A stretch of 64,000 nt of DNA from Azolla caroliniana (lineage: Eukaryota > Polypodiophyta): the NCBI GenBank assembly GCA_043228905.1, contig JBHGNT010000016.1, forward strand, positions 15,810,001 to 15,874,000, read 5' to 3'. Of this stretch, positions 21,014 to 32,247 are shown piece after piece (within the stretch, counting starts at the first letter, position 1; the number at the start of each line of letters is the position of its first letter). A program made the translations under genes and the position numbers. Below the pieces are notes generated by a model that was given only the letters and a program-made list of their open reading frames with translations, made no database searches and was not told the origin of the DNA.

Positions 21014-21445
21014 TGTAAAAGAATACGTTGTGCAGAAATGTGTGCGTACGACACAGAGTGCACAGTTCGGAGGAATAAGACAGTTTGGTAAACACAGAAA
21101 ATGCAGAGATGGAGATGGAGAGGGAGGGAGAGACAGAGAGAGAGCAGACAACACAGTTCTATTTCAAAATAATGACACTCAAATCTGTACATACTTCGTG
21201 CTCAGTGAGCACCTTATATACAAGCCCTGACAATTGGGTTGACACAAGTACTGATAGTACTTGACCGCTCATAAATGAGCCTCGACACTCACTCCCAAAA
21301 TTATTCCTTACGAGAAATATCATACTAATGGCCTTCCGGTTTATGCATCGATACGGCCACGTTATGCGTACTATTTTATGCACCTAGTTTATGCACTGGG
21401 TTATGCCCTGTATTACGCACTCAATGTTGAGCTTGTCACTCAACA
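21014..21445 (-). repeat. Copia H 3' LTR
   Basis: 432 bp, TGTAAAAG...CTCAACA on plus, homologous to the E LTR. In sense orientation it is preceded by the purine tract TTGAGGGGAAG just right of 21445. Confidence 0.88.
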
Positions 21446-23012
21446 CTTCCCCTCAAGCTCAACTTGGGGTTCCGCTTGTTCGGCTGGATCTACGCTCTGG
21501 CTTCTCCTGGCTCCATACCTTGCTCGCGCTCCTCGACCCATTCGGTTCCGCGCGCCTCGACCCTTCTCAGCTTCCTTGCTGTTGTGGTGTTGGCGCCTCT
21601 TCTGCTGCCTTCTCTTCCGCTTGGCCCTTGGTTGATTCAGTGTATCCGAATCAAACATCCTAACCGACTCGCCTTCATCCGATCGGTTTACGCTCTCGTC
21701 TGAATTGGTTGTCTCCAACTCGTCTTCGGTCTTTAGGCCCCTGACAACATCCGACCACATCTTAGTGTTGGCCTTATCTCCCCTTGTTCCGGCTATCCTC
21801 GGCTCCTTCCTATGCTTACAGCCCTTGCTTCCGTCTTCGGCTTCTTCAGCCGGTTCGAAGTCAAATTCTCCATCTCACACCGCATCTCGGTCACTTTTGC
21901 CGTGATGCTTACCTCCGCTCCTTTCACGCTCTCGTCCCTGATCTTCCTCTCTCCCCCTCAAGTTTGGCGTGTTGAGGTGACGCAACCTAAGCGCACTCGA
22001 GAAATGCCATAACTTGTCGAGACCAAGAGGTTTTGTGAAGATGTTGGCAATCTGCCGATCAGTCGAAACATGCACCAATTCGACTTCTCCTAAAAGGACC
22101 CGCTTGCGGACAAAATGGTAATGCACCTCAATGTGCTTGGTCCGGGCATGGAACACAGGGTTTTTCGCAAGGTGGATACTGTTGAGGTTGTCGCAATAGA
22201 TCGTTGTCGGATCAGACACCTCTACATACAGATCCCGTAATAGCCGTTTTAGTCAAATGACTTTGCATGTAGCGATAGTTGTCCCTCGATATTCGGCCTC
22301 CACGCAATCGCCTCACTTCCTAACGAGAATGCGTATCCAGATGTGGATTTACGATCACTAGCGTTTCCAGCCCAATCGGCATCCGTGTAGCTGACTAACT
22401 GTTCGGCTACGCCTGCTCGATGAAGAATCTGACTTGGATGTGGCAAACCCCATCCGATGCAATTGCTGCGTGATCTGCTTTAGTACTTAAAGGGACTTCT
22501 TTAGTCGGCAAACAACCGACATGTTCATTCTGGATTGAAATCTGGGGGGTTGTACCATATATACTTGTTCCTCAAGCATACCATGTAGGAACACATTCTT
22601 CACATCCATTTGATGTAAATGCCACCCCTTTTCCATGGCCACCGCAAGCAAGACACGAACAGTTATCATCTTCGCAATTGGTGTGAAGGTCTCATCATAA
22701 TCGATTCTGTGTTGCTGCTGTAGTCCTTCGCCACTAACCGGGCCTTGTATCGATTGATAGAGCCGTTGGCATTGTATTTGACTTTATACACCTATCGACA
22801 ACCTATCAACTTCACTCCTTTCGGTGTGTCAACCAGGTCCCATGTCTCATTTTCCATGAGCGCGTGCATCTCTTCCTCCATGGCCTTCTACCAGTTCGGA
22901 TCCTTAGCCGCTTCTGCATAGCCTTCCGGCTCATGCACAACTGCCACCTTCACCATGTACGCATATTGATGTGATATATACTTGTTATATCTGTATCAAA
23001 CTATAGGGTGCT
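21446..23012 (-). pseudogene. Copia H pol fragment with C-terminal extension
   Basis: The minus strand runs from a linker paralogous to G (KHPIV...YRYNKYISHQYAYM, near 22960) through RT (GWHLHQMDVKNVFLHGMLEE, CRLKKSL). RNase H follows (DADWAGNASDRKSTSGY, IYCDNLNSIHLAKNPVFHAR, TDRQIANIFTKPLGLDK). After a single TGA at about 21874 the same frame continues into an acidic and basic tail that includes MWSDVVRGLKTEDELETTNS and ends near 21446. Many frameshifts break RT. M inserted at 23012, so the 5' half of H is missing. Confidence 0.87.
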
Positions 23013-23481
23013 TGTAACCGATTAGGAACACTGTCTATGGTCAGTCCTTCAACCTAGACTTCCAAGTGACTCTGTGACAACGAATGGTAGCATCTGTGCG
23101 TAATGCTTAGGGGGATACTTCCCGTAACCTAGCAGTGTATACGGGAGATGGCTACAACTGAGCTCCATAAACAGTGGGCGAGTGCACACACCGCCACTCA
23201 GTCCTACGCTCTTAAGAATTATAGTCAGACAGTATCTTAACCACAGATACACACAGATATCAGAGAAGATAGAACTGTATTACGATACACCTTTTCATTC
23301 AAAATTACACGCTACCTCTCTCAGAGGTTTTCTGCCCTTTATATATGCAGGGTCTTTTAGCCGTTCACACTTCTCGCGTGAACCGTTACATGCGTTACAA
23401 TATCATTTTATTTCCATATTACTGCGCTCTTGTCCGTCGGTTACTATTCCAGCGGACAACACCTGGCACGCCTGTGGGACA
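23013..23481 (-). repeat. Element M 3' LTR
   Basis: 469 bp, TGTAACCGATT...TGTGGGACA on plus. It matches the N 3' LTR (39664-40155) in reverse complement, including CCTAATCGGT(T/A)ACA at one end and TGTCCCACAGGC at the other. A TATA-like TTTATATATGC lies near 23340. It lies in the linker region of H. Confidence 0.9.
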
Positions 23482-23508
23482 GTGCCATGGCACGTCGGAC
23501 CCATCCCT

Positions 23509-25862
23509 TTAATCTTCCTCCAAAATGGCCCTGATGTTTGGTTCTGCTACGGTGTCCTTGTCCGGGGACGGCGGAGGACCCATAGGCACGTCGTTGTGTG
23601 GTTCCCTTGTCTGGTCTGGAGAGCTTCTCCTAGTTTCGCGGTCGTCCTGTGTGGGTGGACTGGGTTCTGTGGGCTCTTCTTGGGCTAGGGGGTTCGGTTC
23701 AGCCGTCCGCAGGCTTGTGGTAGGTCGCGGTTCTGTTCCATCTGTCACTTCCCCCGTGATGTCGGCCGCCGTTGTACACTCTGGGGACCAGGTTTGCAGT
23801 TCCCCTTGGTCCGGGACGTTCTCTGTGTGGTCGGCCATAAGCGTATGCTCTGTTGGGTTGGGTTCCACTTGGGCGGTGGTGTCGTTGTCTGGTATTGCGG
23901 GGGATTCCGCTCGCCGTTCCACCCTGTTCACCGTAGTGGTAATTTCTGGTGACCTGGTCTGAGGTTCCTCTTGCTCGGCAGTATCCTACATTGGTGTCGT
24001 GATGGATTCCTCTTTTGTTCGCGTGTTGTCAGCTTGCGTGATCTGGTGAAACAGGTCCTCCTGACTTTCGCCAAAATCATCTAGTAGCTGCGCGAGTTCT
24101 TCGGAATGTTGGTCCGCTAGCGTGCGATAGTCCTGCGCTAGGTTCTCGCGTACTGCCGCAATGCTTTCCTCATTGAGTTTATAGAAGCCTCGGTCGTCTT
24201 TCCTCCGGTTCTCCCAATCCACTCGATATGCATGCAATTTCACCGCTTGTGTAGCCTACACCATCCATCCTTTGTCTAGTGTTGTTTTCAATTGCGCCGT
24301 AAACCTCTCCCGATTCGTTTGTAGAAGGATACACACGTTGTTTGTGATGGCTTGGCAACGGTTGCGTGCTTCTTCCACAGATTTCTTGAGGTTTGCAATT
24401 TCTTGCTGACTAACTACCGCCGCTTCTTCATACGTGCTCTTCATACCTACCCAAAGTTGGGATTCCTTCGCATGTAGTTCTTCCAGTCTTCCCATTTCAT
24501 TGTTCAGGCGGATTTCGAGTTGATGCCTTCTCTCTTGTTGGCCCACCAACTGCTCGTCGAACCATGCTTTCTTTTTCTCCAATAAGGCTCGGAGTCCCGC
24601 GATTGCCTCCTCCAATTTTTTCACTTCCTCCCATAATTGGGCGTTTTCTTCTTTTGTCTGGGTTTGCTGTGCTGTCTCCGTTGCGAGTTTCTCTTCAAGG
24701 GTCTTTACTGCCTTTAGGCCGTTGGTCCGGATGTCGTTTTCCCTGTCTGAGGACTAGCGAAGTTCAGTGCGGAGTCGGTCAATTTTTGAGTCCGCTAGTT
24801 GTACGGCCCGTTTTGTTTTTGAGGCAATGGCAGTCTGAGCCTCAATCTCTTCCCTCAGGGCTTCGACGGTGTTGTTTGGTGGTGGTGGTGGAGCTGCGTG
24901 TTGCGCCGTGGTCACGTTATTTTCCAACTCCGCGATGCGTTCATTGGTTTTTTGTACCTCAGCTTGGGTTAGTTTAACCTTTTTCCAGACATTCTTATTT
25001 TTAACGGCCATCTCCTTTGCGCCCATGCTGACCTTTGCTAGTTCCCTATGAACTTCGACTAGGGCCACGTTCTATGGGGGTAGTTCCATCCTCATTCGGC
25101 GTACACCGATGTTCCTTTGTCTGCTGACTCTGGCTCTTTTCGCCGTTTGTGTTAATGCGCGCAGGATCATTTGGCGCTCCACGTGCTCCTCGGGCATTCG
25201 TTGTGAGACTTTTATCTGTTGTGTTGCGCGCGCAGGCCTTCTCTTAACGCCGGCCCCGTAATGACCCCCCAATTGACCGTACGCCCTTCAAAGGTATCAA
25301 TAATGATACCTGCCTTTTGCTTGGGCATCCCATATGCATTTACATGTACGCATCCAACTTCTAATAGGAACTTGGCAACTTCGTGGAAAAAGGGATACGA
25401 GATCTCCTTCGTTCTATATGCCTTGGTGGAGGACGAATATGGACCGAAATATCTCTACAGTGACTCCGTAGGAGGGATTTCGAAATGCCTTTCACCAAGT
25501 GATGACATGTCCAACTTTTTCCGAATGGATGAGTTGGTGACCGTGTCGATGTTGAGCTTCTTGGCGATGTCCAGTGTATCTGGGTGTGGAGGTGCCTCTG
25601 CGACCCTGATGTACCCATCCAGGTGTTTCTCCACGAGCCATTGACGCAAGGCAGTAGAGATAAATATCGGCATCGTCAGAGTAGGCTCGTGGGGTGAGGA
25701 TTGTTGGTTGCGGTGGGCATGAGCTCTGTGATAGGATGGCGAAGAAGGTGAGGAAGGGGAGCGATGAGAGCGTTGAGAGTTAGGAGGTGGATTTCTGTAT
25801 TGTGCAGAAAACCTTCTATTTCCTTCTTTTTGTGGCCTAGGGTTCATTGGTCAGTGAGCCAT
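23509..25862 (-). pseudogene. Element M: extra ORF (aORF) between integrase position and 3' LTR
   Basis: Homologous to the N extra ORF at 37316-39640. Order: an N-terminal basic/Ser/Pro segment (MNPRPQKEGNRRFS), a domain containing LDGYIRVAEAPPHPDTLDI and AKKLNIDTVTNSSI, VHVNAYG-like sequence in another frame, and KVSQRMPEEHVERQM. A long charged coiled coil then spans 25070-24256 (KNKNVWKKVKLTQAEVQKT, LLEKKKAWFDEQL, RLNNEMGRLEELHAKESQL), and the tail is Pro/Thr/Glu-rich. From 25272 to 23509 one frame is kept with four stops. A segment present in N is missing near 25230. I do not recognise the function. Confidence 0.8.
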
Positions 25863-26033
25863 CGTGGTGCCGCGTGTTCTTGGTCTAGAAATGTGTGCCG
25901 GCTTTAAGTCCTTTTAATAGCGTCGCTATCTTCTCTTTTTTCTTTTCTTTTTGTTACCGGCCGGCAAAGGAGTCCACAGTGTGAAACGGAGGAGTTATTT
26001 AATTGTTAAGAATGGTTGTAAGTAAGCTATTAG
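25863..26033 (-). promoter_or_regulatory. Conserved TATA-like block upstream of M extra ORF
   Basis: The minus strand reads GATAGCGACGCTATTAAAAG about 55 bp before the ORF start, then TTCTAGACCAAGAACACG next to it. N has the matching GATAGTGACGACTATTATAA and TTCTAGAGCAAGAACAAG at 37252-37305. O inserted at 26033/26034. Confidence 0.55.
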
Positions 26034-26511
26034 TGTGGACGGATGGACCGGAATCGGTATGCCGTTCCGGATCCGGACCGATCCCGAATAGGTGCGGATG
26101 GCACCGTTTTGTACTACAGACCAGAAACCTATTTAAAGGCCCGGATACAATGTAATGAGCAGCAGATAATTAATGAAGCTTAGTGTTATTTTTATCTCTC
26201 TGTGTTAATTTCCGTTCTGCATTCATTATCATATCTTATGCGTGTGATTATTGAGGATGATCTTGCTAAGTAACCTAATTAAGTCGGATTAATCATTGAG
26301 CCTAATCCTCTTGCCGTAACACCCCTTTGGTGAAGTGTCTTCCGTAGACACCCTGTGTTAGGCCATTGTCCGGTCCTAAGAGTTAACACAATTTTTGGTG
26401 ACCACGATTCCTGTTATTGCAGCGAACGACGACATGAATGGATGACTAGATCAATGCACGACCTGGTTACAGATCGAACTCGACGCCTTGCCGAAAGGCA
26501 AAGGAGACGTG
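26034..26511 (+). mobile_element. Element O: 5' LTR and leader fragment
   Basis: LTR 26034-26390 (TGTGGACGG...GTTAACACA) with a TATA-like TATTTAAAGG near 26130. TTTTTGGTGACCACGATTCC follows, whose TGG start suggests a tRNA primer site; I cannot name the tRNA. A possible gag start ATG lies near 26434 and is followed by a stop. Element B starts at 26512. No other part of O is visible. Confidence 0.7.
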
Positions 26512-26961
26512 TGTCATGATATGGCAAGACTCGAACCCATGACATTAGGTTATATGGGTTGAACTCTTGACCATTATATCATTTATTGTAATACGTAGGA
26601 TATTATTTTCATTTACATTTTGTTATAGGAAATCAATGTATAATCCAGATTTCTCTGGAACATTCTAGAAGCTTCAGGATTACTCCTAAGAATACTATAA
26701 AAGAGGGCACTAGGCATTATGTTGAACCAAATTGGTTCAACGCCAATCTTTAGCCTCATAGCCCTTTTGTACTTACTCTTCTTATAATATATAATCTGTT
26801 ATCATCATCTCTCTCTCTCTCTCTCTCTCCTCTGTTCTCTTCCTCTCTCGGGAGTCTTACGTAGTCCCGTCCCCTTAGTTCTAATAGTACTTCCCTTCTC
26901 TAGTACTAATTCTCTCTCTGTTTAGTACTAATCCTATCTCTGTTTAGTACTATTCCTGACA
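26512..26961 (+). repeat. Element B 5' LTR
   Basis: 450 bp. It opens with the antisense tRNA-like module (B-box complement near 26527-26537, A-box complement near 26571-26580). TATAAAAG lies at 26696-26703, the palindrome GTTGAACCAAATTGG at 26721-26735 (running on to 26740), and CT microsatellite sequence at about 26811-26830. Confidence 0.95.
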
Positions 26962-26975
26962 GTTTGAACCAATTT
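26962..26975 (+). promoter_or_regulatory. Candidate self-complementary primer binding site of B
   Basis: GTTTGAACCAATTT follows the 5' LTR directly. It is complementary over 12 bases to AAATTGGTTCAA at 26729-26740, around the predicted transcription start. No tRNA-type primer site is found nearby. Confidence 0.65.
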
Positions 26976-27032
26976 TTCCTTCTGTCTCTCTCCCTTCATA
27001 CTAATCACTTATTTCTCTTTTCTTTTCATCCC

Positions 27033-28184
27033 ATGGCCACAGTTAGTGCTCAGGAATATGAATCTGTTTTCTCAGAGTTTCAATGCCTAAAAAGAAGTTC
27101 CTTGCTTTGGAACAAGAAAATCAACGGTTGCTGGGGGATCTTCAACAAATCTCCTTAGAAAAGCAGCAAACACAACAACAACATGGGGAACTTGCATTAC
27201 GCGTGCAACAACTCGAAGCAACCATCGTAGCGATGCAACAACAAAGGCCCCGGAACATAAGGGATTCACAAGGAACCCAAGATTGGCCTTCCCACGAAGT
27301 TCGATGGAACACGATCGTAGTTTAGAGGGTTCCTTAATCAGGTACGATTAGTTATTCAAATGCATCCTTCCCGATATCCTACCGATGCATCACGAGTGGG
27401 TTTAGTAGGGACGCTGTTAAGTGGCTCAACGTTGGCATGGTTCGCTCCACTGTTGGAAAAAGAGTCTCCATTACTCAACAACTTTGAAGAATTTATAGGT
27501 GAGTTTAAAGCATGCTTTGGGGATACTGACAGCATAAGGACCGCAATCAACAAAATCCGGCGATTACGCCAAGGAGACCGTCCAGCCTCTGCATATGCTG
27601 CAGATTTCCATCTACTTGCCCCTGATATCCCTTGGGATGATCAAGCGCTGATGGAGCAATTTCATTATGGTTTACGCAACGATGTCAAGGATTTACTCTT
27701 GACTTTCCCTAAAGAGCCAAAGTCCTTAACAGAAGCAATCAGTCGCGCGGTAAGATGTGATAACCGCCTCTTTGAGCGACATTCAGAACGACAGCTACAG
27801 ATGCCGAGGGCAAGATTAGAGCCCACCTACGCCTCAATGGTAGCAAAACCTTTACCCAAGGAGTACTATAATGCGCCTCTAGTGAATACTCCGACTCCGA
27901 TGGAGATTGACACTACACGTCGTCGAGGACCATTATCCGAAGAAGAAAAGTAGCGATGCCGAACAAATCGACTATGTCTCTATTGTGGTGGTCCAGGACA
28001 CATTGCAATCAATTGTCCCCATAGGCCAAGAAGACAGGTAAACCAAATAGTTGCTAGTTCTAATTGTACTAAACCCGAGCCTATTACAGTAGGGATATCT
28101 AATAGTACTAATAGAACTAATACCCTAGATCTAGCGAACAAATTTGATGTCCTTAGTCAGTTAGAAGAAGAGTTAAACGACTAA
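27033..28184 (+). pseudogene. Element B gag
   Basis: The ATG at 27033 (MATVSAQEYESVF) aligns with A. A frame change near 27085 and a compensating one near 27330 garble the N-terminal coiled-coil segment. From 27360 the gag domain is open: SGSTLAWFAPLLEKE, FKACFGDTDSIRTAI, LRQGDRPASAYAADF. A TAG at 27951 stands where C has CAG. The knuckle CLYCGGPGHIAINC follows, and the frame stops at 28182-28184. Confidence 0.9.
28172..28178 (+). promoter_or_regulatory. GTTAAAC heptamer: putative -1 frameshift site at gag-pol junction of B
   Basis: Gag-frame codons TTA AAC are followed by one sense codon and TAA. The -1 frame is open through this point (GTT AAA CGA CTA) into protease. GUUAAAC is a known functional slippery heptamer in arteriviruses. 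Confidence 0.6.
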
Positions 28185-31100
28185 GTCCAGCCAAAATAGG
28201 AGCCGTTTGGTTGGATAGTCCTAGATCTGTGCAGCCCATTAGTGGTTCCATTCCCTCTAAGCAAGTTAGCAATGTGTTCGTAGCCCAAGTAACAGTTAGT
28301 ACTAAAAGTACCCCTCCAGTACACGTCTTAGCACTTCTAGACTCCGGAGCTAATTCTTGCTTTATGGATAGGAATTTTGCCCAAGCTCATCAGATATCTC
28401 TTAGAAAACTTCCGTGTCCAGCCTCTGTAGTCGTCATTCATGGTCGTCCCATTGCTTCCGGAAATATCATAGAAGAGTCAGAACCCGTTAATATTGTCCT
28501 AGATAACTTAGCATGTGTAGTATCACTTAACATTATTAATATCCCAGAACATCCCATCGTTTTGGGATTACCATGGTTCGAGTTACATAACCCAGACATA
28601 GATTGGAGAACAAGAGAAATCCAGTGTCGACAAACCGGAGGATCTATTCAGAAGATTGCCACCATTTCACTACATCAGTTGCAGGAAGAAGGACGCAAGG
28701 AAGAAATGTTTCTCTTCGCAATATCACTAAAACCCTCCGACACCATTAAAGAGGAGTCCACCGTTCAGCTTCCAAAGAAGTATCATCATTATGCCGATGT
28801 ATTCGATAAAGTATGAGCCAATAGACTTCCTCACCATCGACCATGTGATTGCCCCATCGATTTACAATCGGGGAAAGAGCCACCATGGGGACCGATCTAC
28901 AATTTGTCACCAACCGAGCTAGAAGTCCTTCGAGCCTATATAGAGGAGAACTTGGAGAATGGATTCATTTGACATTCGAAATCTCCAGCCGGCGCACCCA
29001 TTTTCTTCGTCAAGAAAAAGGATGGCTCACTTCGTCTGGTGGTAGACTACCGTGGCTTGAATAAACTTACAATCCGCAATAGGTATGCACTTCCCCTTAT
29101 CTCAAGTCTTTTAGAACGGATCAATGGTGCCAGTTTCTTCACAAAGATCGACTTACGGGGGGCCTATAACCTCGTATGGATCCGACCAGGAGATGAATGG
29201 AAGACCGCATTCCGCACTAGATATGGGCACTTTGAGTATACGGTCATGCCGTTTGGCCTCACTAATGTGTCAGCCGTCTTCCAGCACATGGCAAATGATA
29301 TATTCCGAGATCTCTTGGATGTGTGTCTGATCATCTACTTGGATGATCTACTGGTTTATTCAAAGACCAAAGAAGAGCATGGTTCTCATGTACTGTTAGT
29401 ACTAAAACGACTTCGAGAACATGGTCTTTACGCAAAGCTAGAAAAATGTAGTTTTGGGTGCAACCAGGTGGAATTTCTCGGCTACATCATTTCCTCAGAA
29501 GGCATCTCCATGGACCCAGCTAAGGTCAAGACGGTAGTAGAATGACAGGCTCCGCGCTCGGTGCGGGATGTGCAATGCTTTTTAGGGTTTGCCAATTTTT
29601 ACTGGAAGTTTATACAAGATTACTCAAAGCTCGTTCTGCCTCTCACACAACTTACCAGGAAGGGACAATCGTTCGTTTGGTCTGAAGAAGCATATATGGC
29701 TTTCAAGAGTCTTAAAAAGGCTTTTACATCGGCTCCAATTCTAGCTCATGTCGATCTGGAACTACCATTCATTATCAAAGTTGACGCATCGGATTTCGCA
29801 TTGGGCAGCATTCTGTCACAACGGGGTCATGATGAGAAGCTACATCCTGTGGCTTTTCACTCACGCAAGTTTGACGCCGCCGAAATCAATTACGAAATTC
29901 ATGATAAGGAGCTATTGGCAATAGTGGACTCGTTTATGCAATGGAGGCAATTTTTAGAGGGGTCCTCTCATCAAGTCACCATATTCAGTGATCATAAAAA
30001 CCTTGCCTACTTTCAGGATGCTCGAGTGTTAAATCGACGTCAAGCTCGGTGGACCCACTTCCTCACGCGTTTCGACTTCAAAATTACATATCATCCGAGG
30101 AAGCACCAAGGGAAGGCAGATGCATTATCACGGCGTTCGTATCTAACACCGCATCCCGGTGAGCCGACTTTTGATAACCAAAAGCAAGTAATCTTGGGAC
30201 CGGCACGACTGCAAGCAACACAAGTTTTTGGCATGCCCATGGATTCCCACGTTATCAATATCATACGTGCGGACCTGAAGACAGATGCTTTCGCCCAAGC
30301 TATACTAGCACAGATTGATCCCTCTCAAGCGTCGTGCTCACAGTCACAACCACCAGGTACGGACTATCGACAATTCAAATACCATGATGGATTACTCTTC
30401 TTTAAAGAACTTTTGTATGTTCCTAATGGCTCTTGCCGCCTTCGAGTAGTACAAAACTGTCATGACACATATACAGCTGGGCATTTTGGTAGTACTAAAA
30501 CATTAGATTTAGTACAACGATCATTCTGGTGGCCCCGTATGCGACAATTTGTCGAAGAGTTTGTTCGGACTTGTGATACATGCTGTAGAGCGAAAATGCC
30601 GAGGCATCATCCCTATGGTTTATTAGAACCATTACCAATTCCAAGCAAGCCATGGCAATCCATTGCTCTCGACTTCATCACAGATCTTCCAGTCTCTAAG
30701 GGGTTGAATGCGATTCTAACAGTGGTAGATCGATATACGAAGATGGCTCATTTCTTGCCATGTACTAAGGAAATCTCAAGTGAAGACACCACCGAAATTG
30801 TCATGTGTGAAGTATGTCGGCATCATGGACTCCCCAATAGTATCGTCAGCGATCGTGGACCCCAGTTCATGTCAAAATTCTGGAAACACCTTTTTAAAAT
30901 GCTCAAGATCACTTGTAACCTCTCCTTTGGCTACCACCCACAAACCGGCGGCCAAGCCGAATGAACAAATCAAACGCTGGAGCAGTATTTGCAGTGCTTT
31001 CTCAGCTATCATCAGGATAACTGGGTAGATATTCTCCACTTCGCCGAATTTGCCTATAATAACTCTATCCACACATCGACTAAAGTTTCGCCATTTTATG

Positions 31101-31768
31101 CTTATACGGGATGTCACCCTCGGTGGAGTGTACTTGAAACCCCAGAGGTGTCCATAAATCCTTGCGCGGAGGATCGTTTGGAGCAGTTACGCAAGATACA
31201 AGCAGATTTATGTACTCATCTCCAGCAAGCTCAACAAACACACAAGGTCTACGCGGATCGTCATCGACTTCCATCTAGTTTTAACATTGGAGATCGGGTG
31301 TGGTTGCTACGACGACACATCAAGACTACTCGCCCATGTGAGAAGTTGGATTATCGGCGATTAGGTCCTTTCCGTATTATCGGGAAGATTAATGATGTCG
31401 CTTTTCGTCTCGATCTACCTCCTCAACTTCGGATACATCCGGTGTTTAATAGTTCACTCCTTGAACCCTATCACGAGAGCACCATCCCAGGGCGTATTAT
31501 ACAACCTCCACCCCCGATCGAGCTTGAATATGGACCGGAGTACGAGGTTGCCGCCATCCTTGATTCCAAGATTGTTCGCAACAAGCTCTACTATCTAGTC
31601 GATTGGCTAGGCTATAGTCCCAGCGAACGTACTTGGGAACCGATCGAGAATGTGACAAATGCTCGTGCGCTTCTTGAAGACTTCCATCGGCAATATCCAC
31701 ACAAACCGGGTCCTCCATCCAAAACGACTCGTGACACTCGTCGTTTTAAAGGGGAGATAGTGTCATGA
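28185..31768 (+). pseudogene. Element B pol: protease-RT-RNase H-integrase-chromodomain
   Basis: One frame throughout, with TGA codons at 28814, 28970, 29543 and 30962. At the last two, A keeps CGA or TGG. Protease: [56 protein letters not shown]. RNase [14 protein letters not shown]. Integrase: HHCC finger with CDTCCRAK, ALDFITDLPV, SDRGPQF, GYHPQTGGQAE. The chromodomain is at about 31530-31680 (YEVAAILDSKIVRNK, YLVDWLGYSPSERTWEP). The last codons and terminator run 8 bases into the 3' LTR: the polypurine tract encodes the final residues and TGA comes from the LTR start TGTCATGA. Confidence 0.94.
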
Positions 31769-32083
31769 TATGGCAAGACTCGAACCCATGACATTAGGTT
31801 ATATGGGTTGAGCTCTTGACCATTATATCATTTATTGTAATACGTAGGATATTATTTTCATTTACATTTTGTTATAGGAAATCAATGTATAATCCAGATT
31901 TCTCTGGAACATTCTAGAAGCTTCAGGATTACTCCTAAGAACACTATAAAAGAGGGCACTAGGCATTATGTTGAACCAAATTGGTTCAACGCCAATCTTT
32001 AGCCTCATAGCACTTTTGTACTTACTCTTCTTATAATATATAATCTGTTATCATCATCTCTCTCTCTCTCTCTCTCTCTCCTC

Positions 32084-32120
<37 letters not shown>

Positions 32121-32247
32121 TTCTCTTCCTCTCTCGGGAGTCTTACGTAGTCCCGTCCCCTTAGTTCTAATAGTACTTCCCTTCTCTAGTACTAATTCTC
32201 TCTCTGTTTAGTACTAATCCTATCTTTGTTTAGTACTATTCCTGACA
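31761..32247 (+). repeat. Element B 3' LTR
   Basis: 487 bp. It is preceded by the polypurine tract AAAGGGGAGATAG. It equals the 5' LTR except for a longer CT-rich tract (about 32057-32115) and a few substitutions. Confidence 0.95.

Larger units (their letters stand above)
26512..32247 (+). mobile_element. Element B: complete chromovirus, same family as A
   Basis: 5736 bp, plus strand. LTRs are TGTCATG...CCTGACA at 26512-26961 and 31761-32247. Gag lies at 27033-28184 and pol in the -1 frame to 31768. The LTRs are nearly identical apart from a CT-repeat length difference and a few substitutions, so the copy is younger than A or its LTRs were converted. No target duplication is present: ACGTG on the left versus TAGGG on the right. 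The left flank is O and the right flank is block U. Confidence 0.95.

Noticed and set aside
23509-25847. Host gene on the minus strand at M
   Set aside because: The same protein follows integrase in N and both lie next to the same LTR, so it belongs to the retroelement.
26512-32247. Target duplication for B
   Set aside because: ACGTG and TAGGG do not match at the exact LTR ends, and shifting by a few bases does not help.
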